Shown here one piece after another: positions 1-7,142 of a stretch of DNA of 9,861 nt. A program made the position numbers and the translations under genes. The stretch's first letter is position 1, and each line of letters begins with the position of its first letter. The notes beneath the pieces were generated by a model. It searched no databases. It worked only from the letters and a program-made list of their open reading frames with translations, and was not told where the DNA came from. The stretch comes from Verrucomicrobia bacterium UBA6354 (GTDB lineage: Bacteria > Verrucomicrobiota > Kiritimatiellia > RFP12 > UBA1067), in the NCBI GenBank assembly GCA_002440145.1, contig DJRS01000060.1, forward strand, positions 1 through 9,861. The letters are read 5' to 3'.

Positions 1-331
1 GAGAATTCCGTCTGTTCGTGACGCCGCGCGGACGGACAAGGACAGGGGGCTTCGTCTACACGGCCAACCCCGAAACCCCGTCCCGCCCCGGACAAACGTC
101 CTTCTCGTGGATGCAAGAAATCTTTCCCATGGGCACGAAAAGGGCGTCCCGCTCCGACTGCTTCGTTTTCAACCGTTTGACGGTAGCCGCATGCGCGCTT
201 CCCGCCGGAAACAAAGTCCACAGCCCCGATTCCAGCCTTTCTACTGCGATTTTTAGGTTCAAAGGTCGTGCCGACACACCGCCCGCCGTCTGCATTTTCT
301 TTTTTTCGCACGGTCGCGTATCGCGCATAAA
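1..331. other. Intergenic stretch with no recognised gene
   Basis: This region lies downstream of aconitase and runs to the window edge. The minus frame has an open stretch that could give a 79-residue protein from an ATG at 295 to a stop at 56. It has no Shine-Dalgarno sequence (only an A-rich run precedes the ATG) and resembles no family I know. The base composition is more AT-rich in places than the neighbouring genes, for example the T-rich run at 295-306. I looked for tmRNA, RNase P, SRP and 6S RNA signatures by eye and found none. It is best read as the downstream spacer of the acn transcription unit, possibly with the promoter of a gene beyond the left edge. Confidence 0.5.
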
Positions 332-361
332 GAGAGGTGGTCCCGTCCGGAACCACCCCTC
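332..361 (-). terminator. Rho-independent-like terminator after aconitase
   Basis: On the minus strand GAGGGGTGGT and ACCACCTCTC form a 10-bp stem with one G-U pair around a 10-base loop. The T-rich tail CTTTAT follows. It begins about 25 bases after the aconitase TAA stop, the usual place for an intrinsic terminator. The T tract is short, so termination may be partial. Confidence 0.7.
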
Positions 362-386
362 CCGTTTCTTGTCGGACGCCTCCGGC

Positions 387-2351
387 TTACGCCTTAGCCT
401 GCGCGGCGAGAGAAGCCAGCAGTCCGCCATCCAAGATCAGACGCTTCTCGCGCGCGGAGAGCGTCGTCTTGAGCACGACAGGTTTTCCGTCCACCGTCAC
501 GGTCAAGATACCGTCCCCTTCAATCGCCTTGCGCAGCCCTTTCATGTCGATTTCCGCGTTTTCCGCGATGGCATCGTAGTCCGCCGGATTCGCGAACACG
601 AACGGAATGATGCCGAAATTGATGAGATTGGCGCGGTGGATGCGCTCGATGGACTTGGCTATGACGGCCTTCACCCCGAGATACATCGGACACAGCGCCG
701 CATGTTCCCGGCTGGAGCCCTGTCCGTAGCTTTCGCCCGCGACAATGACGTTCGCCTTGCCTGTCTCTTTGTTCTTGAGGCAGATGTCATGGAAGGCGGG
801 ATTGCACGGCTCGAAGACGTATTTGGCGTATTCGGGTATGTTGGAGCGGTATTTGAGCCGTGCGCCGGCGGGCATGATATGGTCGGTCGTGATCTTGTCG
901 CCGACCTTGATCGCCACGATCGCCTGCAACCCGTCAGCGAGCGGCGCCCCGGCCGGAACGCGCGCGATATTCGGGCCGCGCACGATTTCCGTCCCCGGCA
1001 CGCCCTTCCCCGCGGTCTCGCGGTAGAGGAACATCGCGTCGTCGATCGGGAACTTCTCCGGCGCGGCGACTGAGGGGATTTCCGCCGCGAAGGGGTCTTC
1101 GACCTTTCCGGTCAAAGCAGAGACCGCCGCGGTTTCGGGCGAAACGAGGTAGACTTTGGCGGATTTCGTCCCCGAGCGGCCTTCGAAATTGCGGTTGTTG
1201 GTGCGCAGGCTGACGGCATTCGTGCGCGGCGACATGTGCGCGCCGATGCAGAAACCGCACGCGTTCTCGAGAATGCGGCATCCGGCGGTGTACAATATCC
1301 CGAGGGAGCCGTCTTCCGCCAGCATGCGCGTGACCTGCCGCGAACCGCAGGCGATGCCGACTTCCACGTCGTCGGCCACGTGCTTGCCCTCCAAGATGCG
1401 GGCGACGGTGCGGATGTCGCGGTAGGAGCTGTTCGTGCACGAACCGATGAGAATCTGGTTGACGCGCGTGCCTTGCATGGATTTGACCGTGACGATGTTG
1501 CCGGGCGAATGCGGCGCGGCCATCAACGGCTCGATCCCGGAGAGATCGATTTCGTACACGTCATCGTAGGGACATCCCTCGTCTGCGGCGATTTCCAGGT
1601 AGTCGCCGCCACGTCCCTGGGCCTCCAGGAACGCCTGCGTCACCTCGTCGCTCGGGAAGATGCTCGTCGTCACGCCGAGTTCGGCGCCCATGTTCGCGAT
1701 GGTGGCGCGCGAGGGGACGTCCAGCGTCTTCACGCCGGGACCCGTGTACTCGAAAATCCACCCCACGTTGCCCTTCGTGCCGAACTTCTCGAGCACCTTC
1801 AGAATGACGTCCTTGGCGCTCGCGCCGCGGCGCAATTCGCCCTTGAGGACGATGGCGCGCACTCTCGGGGTCGGGATGTGGAACGCGCCGCCCGCCATGG
1901 CGACGGCGATGTCGATGCCGCCCGCGCCGATCGCGATCTGGCCGATTCCGCCGCCGGTCGGAGTGTGCGAATCGGAGCCGAGCAGGGTCGTTCCGGGCTT
2001 CCCGTACCGCTCGAGATGCAACTGGTGGCAGATGCCGTTTCCGGCTTTGGAGTAGACGACGCCGTATTTCTTCGCGATGGAAGCGAGAAAATCGTGGTCG
2101 TCGGCGTTCTCGAAGCCGATCTGGACGGTGTTGTGGTCCACGTAGGAGACGGCCAAATCGTTCTTGACGTGCGGCACGCCCATGGATTCGAACTGCAGAT
2201 AGGCCATCGTGCCCGTCGCGTCCTGCGTCAGCGTCTGGTCGATGCGGATCCCGAGTTCCGCGTCCTTGGCGGGGTCGCCTTCCACAAGGTGCCGCGCCAG
2301 GATCTTGCGCGCGACGTTCAGCGGTTCGCTTTCTGTTGTCGTTTTTGCCAT
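387..2351 (-). CDS. acn: Aconitate hydratase (654 aa)
   Basis: Aconitase interconverts citrate and isocitrate in the TCA cycle using a [4Fe-4S] cluster in the cytoplasm. Visible family signatures are GSDSHT (residues 125-130), the cluster cysteines C305 in GSCTNSS and C365 and C368 in CGFC, a TTDHI segment starting the swivel domain (488-492), and the active-site loop GESYGQGSSREHA (539-551). At 654 residues it fits the compact bacterial or mitochondrial-like class, not the roughly 900-residue AcnA/IRP1 or AcnB classes. The ATG at 2351 gives a complete N-terminus (MAKTTTESEP) with only a weak GAG upstream as ribosome binding site. The related enzymes homoaconitase and isopropylmalate isomerase are less likely: those bacterial enzymes are usually split into two subunits, and here all domains are in one chain. 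It follows the decarboxylase gene by 52 bases and is the last gene before a terminator. Confidence 0.93.
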   Translation of the reverse strand: MAKTTTESEPLNVARKILARHLVEGDPAKDAELGIRIDQTLTQDATGTMAYLQFESMGVPHVKNDLAVSYVDHNTVQIGFENADDHDFLASIAKKYGVVYSKAGNGICHQLHLERYGKPGTTLLGSDSHTPTGGGIGQIAIGAGGIDIAVAMAGGAFHIPTPRVRAIVLKGELRRGASAKDVILKVLEKFGTKGNVGWIFEYTGPGVKTLDVPSRATIANMGAELGVTTSIFPSDEVTQAFLEAQGRGGDYLEIAADEGCPYDDVYEIDLSGIEPLMAAPHSPGNIVTVKSMQGTRVNQILIGSCTNSSYRDIRTVARILEGKHVADDVEVGIACGSRQVTRMLAEDGSLGILYTAGCRILENACGFCIGAHMSPRTNAVSLRTNNRNFEGRSGTKSAKVYLVSPETAAVSALTGKVEDPFAAEIPSVAAPEKFPIDDAMFLYRETAGKGVPGTEIVRGPNIARVPAGAPLADGLQAIVAIKVGDKITTDHIMPAGARLKYRSNIPEYAKYVFEPCNPAFHDICLKNKETGKANVIVAGESYGQGSSREHAALCPMYLGVKAVIAKSIERIHRANLINFGIIPFVFANPADYDAIAENAEIDMKGLRKAIEGDGILTVTVDGKPVVLKTTLSAREKRLILDGGLLASLAAQAKA

Positions 2352-2402
2352 AGCTCTATAACTCTTTCAACTTTCGCTTTCGAACTCACGGTTCTCCCGT
2401 CT

Positions 2403-2431
2403 ATTATACCAAATCTCCGCGCGGTTGCACA
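2403..2431 (-). promoter_or_regulatory. Candidate aconitase promoter over the decarboxylase stop codon
   Basis: The minus strand has a perfect TATAAT (2408-2403) preceded by TTTGG. The hexamer contains the decarboxylase TAA stop codon. A weak -35 match (TGTGCA, 2431-2426) lies 17 bases upstream. Transcription would begin near 2396, giving a leader of about 45 bases before the aconitase ATG. The TTTGG-TATAAT string matches the stronger greA promoter, which is the main reason to trust it. Confidence 0.45.
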
Positions 2432-4602
2432 GGTGCATTCCGGCCTGCGTCCGCGGGCGTCTCCGGCGGCTTCGCCAGACGGCGCTCTTCGTCCCTGTTG
2501 AGGACTTCCACGTAATACGGGGCATGCTCGCCGCGGCAGAAGAGGCCGTGCACGGCGGCAGGCCCTTCCGCGGCGATGACATCCTCGACGAGACGCACCA
2601 TTTCGTCCGTAATGCGCAGCCCCGGCAGGAAGACGGGGATTCCGGGCGGATACGGCACCAGGAATTGCGAGGCGATGCGCCCCGCGCTTTGCGCCAACGT
2701 CACCAATTCGCCGTCGCAAAGCGCCGCGGCATGCGGGAGCACGACAGGCTGCTCCGCGACCGCGTCGTCCACCGTCGGACGCATCGGCGGCGGGTCCTCG
2801 GGGCGGCCTATCAACTCGCGATTGAGCCGGCAGACGCGGAAGAGGTCCTCGAAGTTCTCCTCTTGCGTTCCCGTCGTCACCAGGAAAAGGATGGTCGTGG
2901 AAGAAGCTTTCTCCCATTGGATGCGCGCCTTGCGGAGGGCTTTGCGGAAGGCGGCGCACGCGGCGGGGGTCTTCAGCATCAACACGATTTTGAGGGGGTC
3001 CTTCGAATACCCCGCCTGCTCCCAGCCGGCCCCTCCCGCTATTTCGGACAGATTGGCGAAGGCGTCCGATTCGGCGATCCCGCATTCCGCCGCGACGCGG
3101 GCGCGAAACGCCGCGACCCAGCGCAGACGTTCATCCAGGAGTTTCATGCCTTCCAGGCGCATTTGCACGCCGGCGATGTCGAGCGTCGCCAGAAACGGGT
3201 AGTGCGGCGAGGTCGAATGCCAATAGCGCAGCATTTCGCGCAAGTCGTGCACGAACTTCTCGTACGACCCGTGTCCATGCAGGGCGAAACGCCGGCGGAG
3301 CCACCGGAACTGCGGGGAGGCGTCCTCCTCCAGCAGTTTCTTGAATCCCGTCGAAACATGGATCATCGAAGCCTGCGAGAACGCCGCCATGGTCTTGTGG
3401 GTGGACTGCACCGCAAAATGGGCTCCGCTGTAGCCGTTTACGGCGTTGTAGCGGCGGATGTTCCCGGAATCCGTCTCGCCATAGGTATAGTAGGGATGGA
3501 AACTGAGATACCCCGCCCAGGCTTCGTCCGCATAGAAGAGAATGCCGCGCTGTTCGCAGAGCCGCGCCACCTCCCAGACCGGATACAGCACGCCTTCGTA
3601 GGTGCAGGTCGTCAAAACGAGCAGTTTCGGCCGGACGGACACGGCGTCGAGCTCGCGTTCGATGGCGCGCAGCGAAACAGGCCCCCACACGCCCAGCCGC
3701 GCGTTCCACCGGGACGGCAGGTAATGCGGCACCGCGCCGGACATGACGATGGCGTGATGCACGGACTTGTGGCAGTTGCGGTCGACGAACACGGTTTCGC
3801 CGGGTTTGAGGAGCGTCATGAGCATCGCCTTGTTGGAGGTCGACGTGCCGTTCGTGACGTAGCAACTGAGCGCCGTGCCGAATATCTCTGACGAGAGTTT
3901 CTGCGCCTCGGAAAGCGGCGTGCGCGCCTCGGGGCTGGAAAGATCCCCCAGCGACTCCACCGAGACGGACAGGTCCGAGCGGAAAATCATCGAACCGAAC
4001 GCTTCGTAGTATCCGCGCAGGAACGGCGACGCGGCAAAGGCGTTTCCGCCCGAATGGCCGGGCGTGTGCCAGTTCGTCCCCGCCTTGACCTGCACGTATT
4101 GCTTCAGGGCGTACCAGAAACGCGGCATCCAGAAAGATTTGAAGAGATGGACAAGCCGGTCGTGGTTGCGCGCGGGCTCCTCGAAGATGCACGCCGGCTT
4201 CTTCGTCCAGCGCCGCTGGGGGACCGCCACGGCGTCATGCCCGGGATAGACGATGACGACCCGGGGCAAAGTCGGCAGGAAGATGCGCAGCCAGGCGCGC
4301 AGACTCAGCGTGCCCACGTTCGCGCCGAAAAAGACGTCGTCTATCAAAAGAAGGCAAAGCTCCTGCCCGCAGTCCGTCAGACCCCTGCGGCGGGAACCGC
4401 CGTTGAACACCGCGCGGGGCAAATCCTCGGGGGAGGACACCGTCGTCAGTTTGAGCGGCGGATACTCCAGCGGCATGCGCACGTTGTAGGCGTCCCCGCA
4501 GAATTCGCGGAAAGCGTCCGACATCCCGTACTCGACTGCCGGCATGCGCCGCGCATCGTCCGCGGCGGGCTGATGTATCCACAATACGGAAAGCGATCTC
4601 AT
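2404..4602 (-). CDS. PLP-dependent Orn/Lys/Arg decarboxylase (732 aa)
   Basis: This is a fold-type I basic amino acid decarboxylase of the AdiA/LdcC/SpeC kind, which removes CO2 from arginine, lysine or ornithine to give a polyamine or diamine. In order: an N-terminal wing domain (about 1-150); HTPGH (179-183) opening the PLP domain; NGTST (251-255), which in this family helps hold the cofactor phosphate; DRNCHKS (274-280); YADEAW (357-362), whose Asp pairs with the PLP ring nitrogen; and STHK (400-403), where K403 should form the Schiff base. The C-terminal domain shows YPPGIP (651-656) and a Pro-rich tail of about 30 residues. Length matches the 710-755 residue class. The STHK-x-x-AAFSQASMIHV block is very like AdiA, but the substrate cannot be settled by eye. 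The ATG at 4602 has no Shine-Dalgarno sequence and lies only about 10 bases after a TATAAT box. No antiporter gene is adjacent, which slightly favours biosynthesis over acid resistance. Confidence 0.9.
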   Translation of the reverse strand: MRSLSVLWIHQPAADDARRMPAVEYGMSDAFREFCGDAYNVRMPLEYPPLKLTTVSSPEDLPRAVFNGGSRRRGLTDCGQELCLLLIDDVFFGANVGTLSLRAWLRIFLPTLPRVVIVYPGHDAVAVPQRRWTKKPACIFEEPARNHDRLVHLFKSFWMPRFWYALKQYVQVKAGTNWHTPGHSGGNAFAASPFLRGYYEAFGSMIFRSDLSVSVESLGDLSSPEARTPLSEAQKLSSEIFGTALSCYVTNGTSTSNKAMLMTLLKPGETVFVDRNCHKSVHHAIVMSGAVPHYLPSRWNARLGVWGPVSLRAIERELDAVSVRPKLLVLTTCTYEGVLYPVWEVARLCEQRGILFYADEAWAGYLSFHPYYTYGETDSGNIRRYNAVNGYSGAHFAVQSTHKTMAAFSQASMIHVSTGFKKLLEEDASPQFRWLRRRFALHGHGSYEKFVHDLREMLRYWHSTSPHYPFLATLDIAGVQMRLEGMKLLDERLRWVAAFRARVAAECGIAESDAFANLSEIAGGAGWEQAGYSKDPLKIVLMLKTPAACAAFRKALRKARIQWEKASSTTILFLVTTGTQEENFEDLFRVCRLNRELIGRPEDPPPMRPTVDDAVAEQPVVLPHAAALCDGELVTLAQSAGRIASQFLVPYPPGIPVFLPGLRITDEMVRLVEDVIAAEGPAAVHGLFCRGEHAPYYVEVLNRDEERRLAKPPETPADAGRNAPVQPRGDLV

Positions 4603-4611
4603 AGGGTTAGG

Positions 4612-4620
4612 ATTATATCA
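4612..4620 (-). promoter_or_regulatory. TATAAT box of a near-leaderless decarboxylase promoter
   Basis: The minus strand reads TGATATAATC, containing a perfect TATAAT at 4617-4612 in an AT-rich island. Initiation about 7 bases downstream falls at 4604-4606, only two or three bases before the ATG at 4602, so the mRNA would be leaderless or nearly so. The -35 is poor (TGGGAA at 4640-4635, 17 bases upstream). It lies in the 93-base gap after maf and would make the decarboxylase a separate transcription unit. Confidence 0.55.
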
Positions 4621-4695
4621 TAATTCGCGGCGGTTTCCCATGGGCGAGACGCGGCAACCCGCGGAATGCGGAACCGGCACTCCGGGCGGAACGTT

Positions 4696-5241
4696 CTAGA
4701 CGAGCCCCCATTCCCGCAAAGGTTCGACGGGGAGCCCCATGATGTTCTCGTAGCTCCCTTCCCAATGCGACACGATCAAGTCGCCGCTTTCGTCGATATC
4801 GTAGGCTCCGGCGCGGTCCGTCGGACGCACGCGCGCGACGTAGTCTTCCAGCAGGGCGTCCGTCAGCTTGCGGAATGTCACGTGCGATTCTTCTACCCGC
4901 ACGGCCCCGTTGAGCGCGACGGCCGTGTAGACGACATGGGTGTTCCCGCTCAGTTCCCCCAGAAACCGCCGCGCCTCGTCCAGATCGCGCGGTTTGCCGT
5001 AGATGCGCCCGGCATGCCAGACGATGGTGTCGGCCGAAAGGATGTCCACGTCCGGCGAAGGGAACAGCTTGCGCGCCGCGGCGCCCTTCGCACGGGCGTT
5101 CTCTTCGACGGTGCGCACGGGATCGTGCGGCCAGGACACCTCCTCGGCGTCCGTGCGCACGACCTCGAAGGGGATGCCGAGGGACGCCAATATCTTCGCG
5201 CGCCGCGGACTTCCGCTCGCCAAAATCAGTTTCTTTCGCAT
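4696..5241 (-). CDS. maf: Maf/YhdE-family nucleotide pyrophosphatase (181 aa)
   Basis: Maf proteins hydrolyse non-canonical or pyrimidine nucleoside triphosphates to monophosphates, and Bacillus Maf is linked to septum inhibition. Family signatures are the opening LILASGSPRR (5-14), SADTIV (69-74) with the presumed catalytic D71, GKP (82-84) and DRAGAYDID (142-150) followed by GSYENIMGLP (162-171). The length of 181 residues is normal. The usual GAYGIQ motif reads GAYDID here, so the residue often implicated in substrate choice differs and I would not assign dTTP/UTP specificity. The ATG at 5241 gives a canonical Maf N-terminus; the frame stays open further upstream to 5679, but that part overlaps miaA. 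It overlaps the end of miaA by 16 bases, implying translational coupling, and is the last gene of the dksA-lspA-miaA-maf operon. Confidence 0.9.
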   Translation of the reverse strand: MRKKLILASGSPRRAKILASLGIPFEVVRTDAEEVSWPHDPVRTVEENARAKGAAARKLFPSPDVDILSADTIVWHAGRIYGKPRDLDEARRFLGELSGNTHVVYTAVALNGAVRVEESHVTFRKLTDALLEDYVARVRPTDRAGAYDIDESGDLIVSHWEGSYENIMGLPVEPLREWGLV

Positions 5242-5927
5242 GATTCTCCGAATTCGACTTGCCAGGGACCGTATTCCCGCCAACACGCCCGTACGGACTC
5301 TTTCTCGGGTTCGACGTAGAGGGGCCGGGCCTGATGGCGGAACCAGGTATCCTGCCGTTTCGCAAGCTGGCACGTCCGCGTCAGTATCTTCGCGCGATCG
5401 TCCCCTTCGCGGTAGCCTATGGCCAACGAGGCCGTGCGCGACCAGACCGGATACCGTTCGCGCAAACGCCGCTTTTCCTCCTCGAGCCCCTGCATGAACA
5501 TGTCGTCCAGGCGCGCGGCGATGCGCGCGCGCACAACCGCGCGGTCTATGCGCACGACCGGGTAGACCGGCGGCGGCTTGACCCAGGCGCGGTCCAGCCC
5601 GCGCAGAAGGGCCGAGAAATAGAGCCCCGTCCCCCCGACGACGATGACGGGCGTCTCCGCCGGAACCGTCCGGATCCACGCGGAAGCCGCACGCAGCCAG
5701 GCGCCGGCGGAAAACTCCTCGGCCGGCGTCACGATATCGACGCCTCCCATGCCGAATTCGGCGATTTCGTCCGCTCCGGGCTTGGCCGTGCCGATATCCA
5801 TGCCTTTGTAGACCAGCATGGAATCCGCGCTCAAGATGCGCGCGCCCATCTCCCGCGCCAGTTCCGCCGAAAGCGCGCTCTTTCCGCTGGCCGTGGGTCC
5901 GGCGAGAATATAGACCGCGCGCTTCAT
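5226..5927 (-). CDS. miaA: tRNA dimethylallyltransferase, internally shortened (233 aa)
   Basis: MiaA transfers a dimethylallyl group from DMAPP to N6 of A37 in tRNAs reading UNN codons. Visible motifs: P-loop GPTASGKS (10-17), SADSMLVYKGMDIGTAKP (33-50) with the presumed catalytic D35, VVGGTGLY (96-103), then GYR (171-173) and CQLAKRQDTWFR (186-197), which matches the RQLAKRQITWLR block of E. coli MiaA. Family members are about 290-320 residues; this one is 233. The shortfall is mostly internal: after GLYFSALLRGL only about a dozen residues lead to the VVRIDR-x-x-VRARI segment, so the region of roughly 70 residues that carries HPND-x-x-R-x-x-RALE in E. coli is absent. About ten more are missing between GYR and CQLAKRQ. 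The frame is intact. The ATG at 5927 overlaps the lspA stop as ATGA. Confidence 0.85.
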   Translation of the reverse strand: MKRAVYILAGPTASGKSALSAELAREMGARILSADSMLVYKGMDIGTAKPGADEIAEFGMGGVDIVTPAEEFSAGAWLRAASAWIRTVPAETPVIVVGGTGLYFSALLRGLDRAWVKPPPVYPVVRIDRAVVRARIAARLDDMFMQGLEEEKRRLRERYPVWSRTASLAIGYREGDDRAKILTRTCQLAKRQDTWFRHQARPLYVEPEKESVRACWREYGPWQVEFGESCERN

Positions 5928-6415
5928 GCCTTCCGGACTGCGCGTCCGGCCGTCAGCGACAGCAGGATCAGCAGCATCGCCGCGACGGAAATGCAGACGT
6001 CGGCGACGTTGAAGCAGGGGAAATGGGCGCCGCCCCAGTGAAAATCGAGAAAGTCGATGACATAACCGCGAAAAACGCGGTCGATGAGATTCCCGGCGAT
6101 CCCCGCATAGAGTATGCACTCGCACGCCGCGCCGCACCGGCGTCGCCAGCCGGACGCGTCGACATGGAAGATTTCCCGCCGTTTCCAGACCAGAAAGACA
6201 AGCGCGGCAATCCCCGCCAGAGCGAGTGGCCAGACATGGTGCTGGAACAGTCCCCAGGCGCATCCCCGGTTCTCGACATAGGCCAGATCGAAGAATCCGG
6301 GGACGACCGGGCGGGACGCGGCGCCTTTCAGCTTCGCCGCGGCCCACTCCTTCGTGACCGCGTCCAGCAACACGAGGTTGGCGACTACGGCAAATACGCG
6401 CGCGAAAGTCCTCAC
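5924..6415 (-). CDS. lspA: Lipoprotein signal peptidase II (163 aa, GTG start)
   Basis: LspA is an inner-membrane aspartyl protease that removes the signal peptide from diacylglyceryl-modified prolipoproteins. Motifs: D18-x-x-TK (usually DQ-x-TK), VENRGCAWGLF (47-57), AGNLIDR (107-113) with catalytic D112, VIDFLDFHW (119-127), and FNVADVCIS (135-143) with catalytic D139. Four hydrophobic stretches (about 7-20, 62-77, 100-111 and 138-155) fit the four-helix topology. I chose the GTG at 6415 because it overlaps the dksA TGA in the four bases GTGA and gives the usual family length. The ATG at 6463 would add 16 hydrophilic residues and lie well inside dksA. The stop overlaps the miaA ATG. The dksA-lspA pair is also found in Chlamydia. 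Confidence 0.92.
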   Translation of the reverse strand: MRTFARVFAVVANLVLLDAVTKEWAAAKLKGAASRPVVPGFFDLAYVENRGCAWGLFQHHVWPLALAGIAALVFLVWKRREIFHVDASGWRRRCGAACECILYAGIAGNLIDRVFRGYVIDFLDFHWGGAHFPCFNVADVCISVAAMLLILLSLTAGRAVRKA

Positions 6416-7068
6416 CGTCCGCGGTTCTTTTCGCGTTCCATTTCCGTCTGGCACTCCATGCACGTGAGCACGAACGGCTGGTTCAGAAGGCGCTGCTTGC
6501 GAATGAGCTGTCCGCAGACCGTGCAGACGCCGTACGTGCCGTCGTCGATGCGGTGCAGGGCTTCCTCGATCTGCCGGATCGTCCGGTTGATGGCCCCCAT
6601 TTGGCCGAGCGCCTGCAGCCGGAGCGTCTGGTTGGTGCCGTCGCCGCCGTCCGCCTCGTGGTCCTCGGACTCGTTGAACCCCGTCGCTTTCATCGCGTCG
6701 ACGCCCGTAAGCGCTTGCGCACGCGCCTCAAGGAGACGTTTGCGGAATTCGGCCAGGTCCGCCGGCGGAAACTGCACGGAATCCGTCCCCTTCGTGCGGG
6801 TCGTCGGACGCCGCGGCAGGCGGATGTCCGCCCCGGGATAGGTGTCTTCCGTCTTGCGCGAAGCGCGCTTCATCTCCTCCGCGATGGACATCGCGAACGC
6901 CATGGCGTCGTCTTCGTTCATCGCGAGGATCTCCGTCTCCTTTTCGCGCTTGGCCGGCGCGGCGGGACGCTTGATGATGCGCGGCGGGACCCGATTCGGC
7001 GCAGGGGAAGCCTTCTTGGCGTTTTCAGCCTTGCCAACGGCGGTCTTCTTCACTACTTTCTTGATCAT
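6412..7068 (-). CDS. dksA: DksA/TraR-family RNA polymerase-binding protein (218 aa)
   Basis: DksA-type factors insert a coiled-coil into the RNA polymerase secondary channel and, with ppGpp, tune initiation at rRNA and other promoters. The C-terminal half is typical: two helices (about 102-132 and 145-175), a tip reading EADGGDGTN (138-146) whose D140 and D143 correspond to the DxxDxA aspartates, and a four-cysteine zinc finger C182, C185, C203, C206. The tip alanine is Thr here. E. coli DksA is 151 residues; this protein has about 100 extra at the N-terminus, rich in Lys, Ala and Pro (1-45) and then charged. The basic segment could bind nucleic acid, which is inference. The ATG at 7068 has a strong AAAGGAG eight bases upstream (7077-7083). 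It follows greA by 74 bases with no obvious promoter between, and its TGA overlaps the lspA GTG. Confidence 0.9.
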   Translation of the reverse strand: MIKKVVKKTAVGKAENAKKASPAPNRVPPRIIKRPAAPAKREKETEILAMNEDDAMAFAMSIAEEMKRASRKTEDTYPGADIRLPRRPTTRTKGTDSVQFPPADLAEFRKRLLEARAQALTGVDAMKATGFNESEDHEADGGDGTNQTLRLQALGQMGAINRTIRQIEEALHRIDDGTYGVCTVCGQLIRKQRLLNQPFVLTCMECQTEMEREKNRGR

Positions 7069-7102
7069 GGCAGGGACTCCTTTCTTGTCCGTTCAGATTC
7101 AC

Positions 7103-7132
7103 GTCCGCGCACGCAAACCCGCACGCGCGGAC
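7103..7132 (-). promoter_or_regulatory. Strong GC-rich hairpin between greA and dksA
   Basis: The 30 bases fold into a 12-bp stem (8 Watson-Crick pairs, two G-U, two more pairs) with the hexaloop GGGTTT on the minus strand. It starts ten bases after the greA stop and ends about 20 bases before the dksA Shine-Dalgarno sequence. No T tract follows, so it is not a standard intrinsic terminator. It could stabilise the greA 3' end, attenuate read-through into dksA, or mark a processing site. Confidence 0.6.
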
Positions 7133-7142
7133 GCCGTATCGG

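Noticed and set aside
264..307. Plus-strand terminator made of GTCG-TGC-CGAC and the downstream T run
   Set aside because: The stem is only four base pairs, is 20 bases from the T run, and no plus-strand gene precedes it.
18..1073. Long plus-strand open frames opposite aconitase, the decarboxylase and greA (also 1236-2501, 2425-3891, 7686-8993)
   Set aside because: They mirror strongly coding minus-strand genes; their Arg/His/Ala/Gly-rich products match no family and result from high GC at codon position three.
4650..4663. CGCGG-loop-CCGCG hairpin after maf as a terminator
   Set aside because: Five base pairs with no T tract; easily chance in GC-rich DNA.
5242..5679. Maf reading frame extended upstream into miaA
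   Set aside because: The extension is a shadow of miaA, and the ATG at 5241 gives a canonical Maf N-terminus.
5226..5927. miaA as a frameshifted pseudogene
   Set aside because: N- and C-terminal motifs are in one uninterrupted frame and both gene overlaps are intact, so an in-frame deletion fits better.
6413..6463. Upstream ATG start for lspA at 6463
   Set aside because: It would add 16 hydrophilic residues before the first membrane helix and overlap dksA by 52 bases; the GTG overlapping the dksA stop fits both family length and the overlap pattern of the operon.
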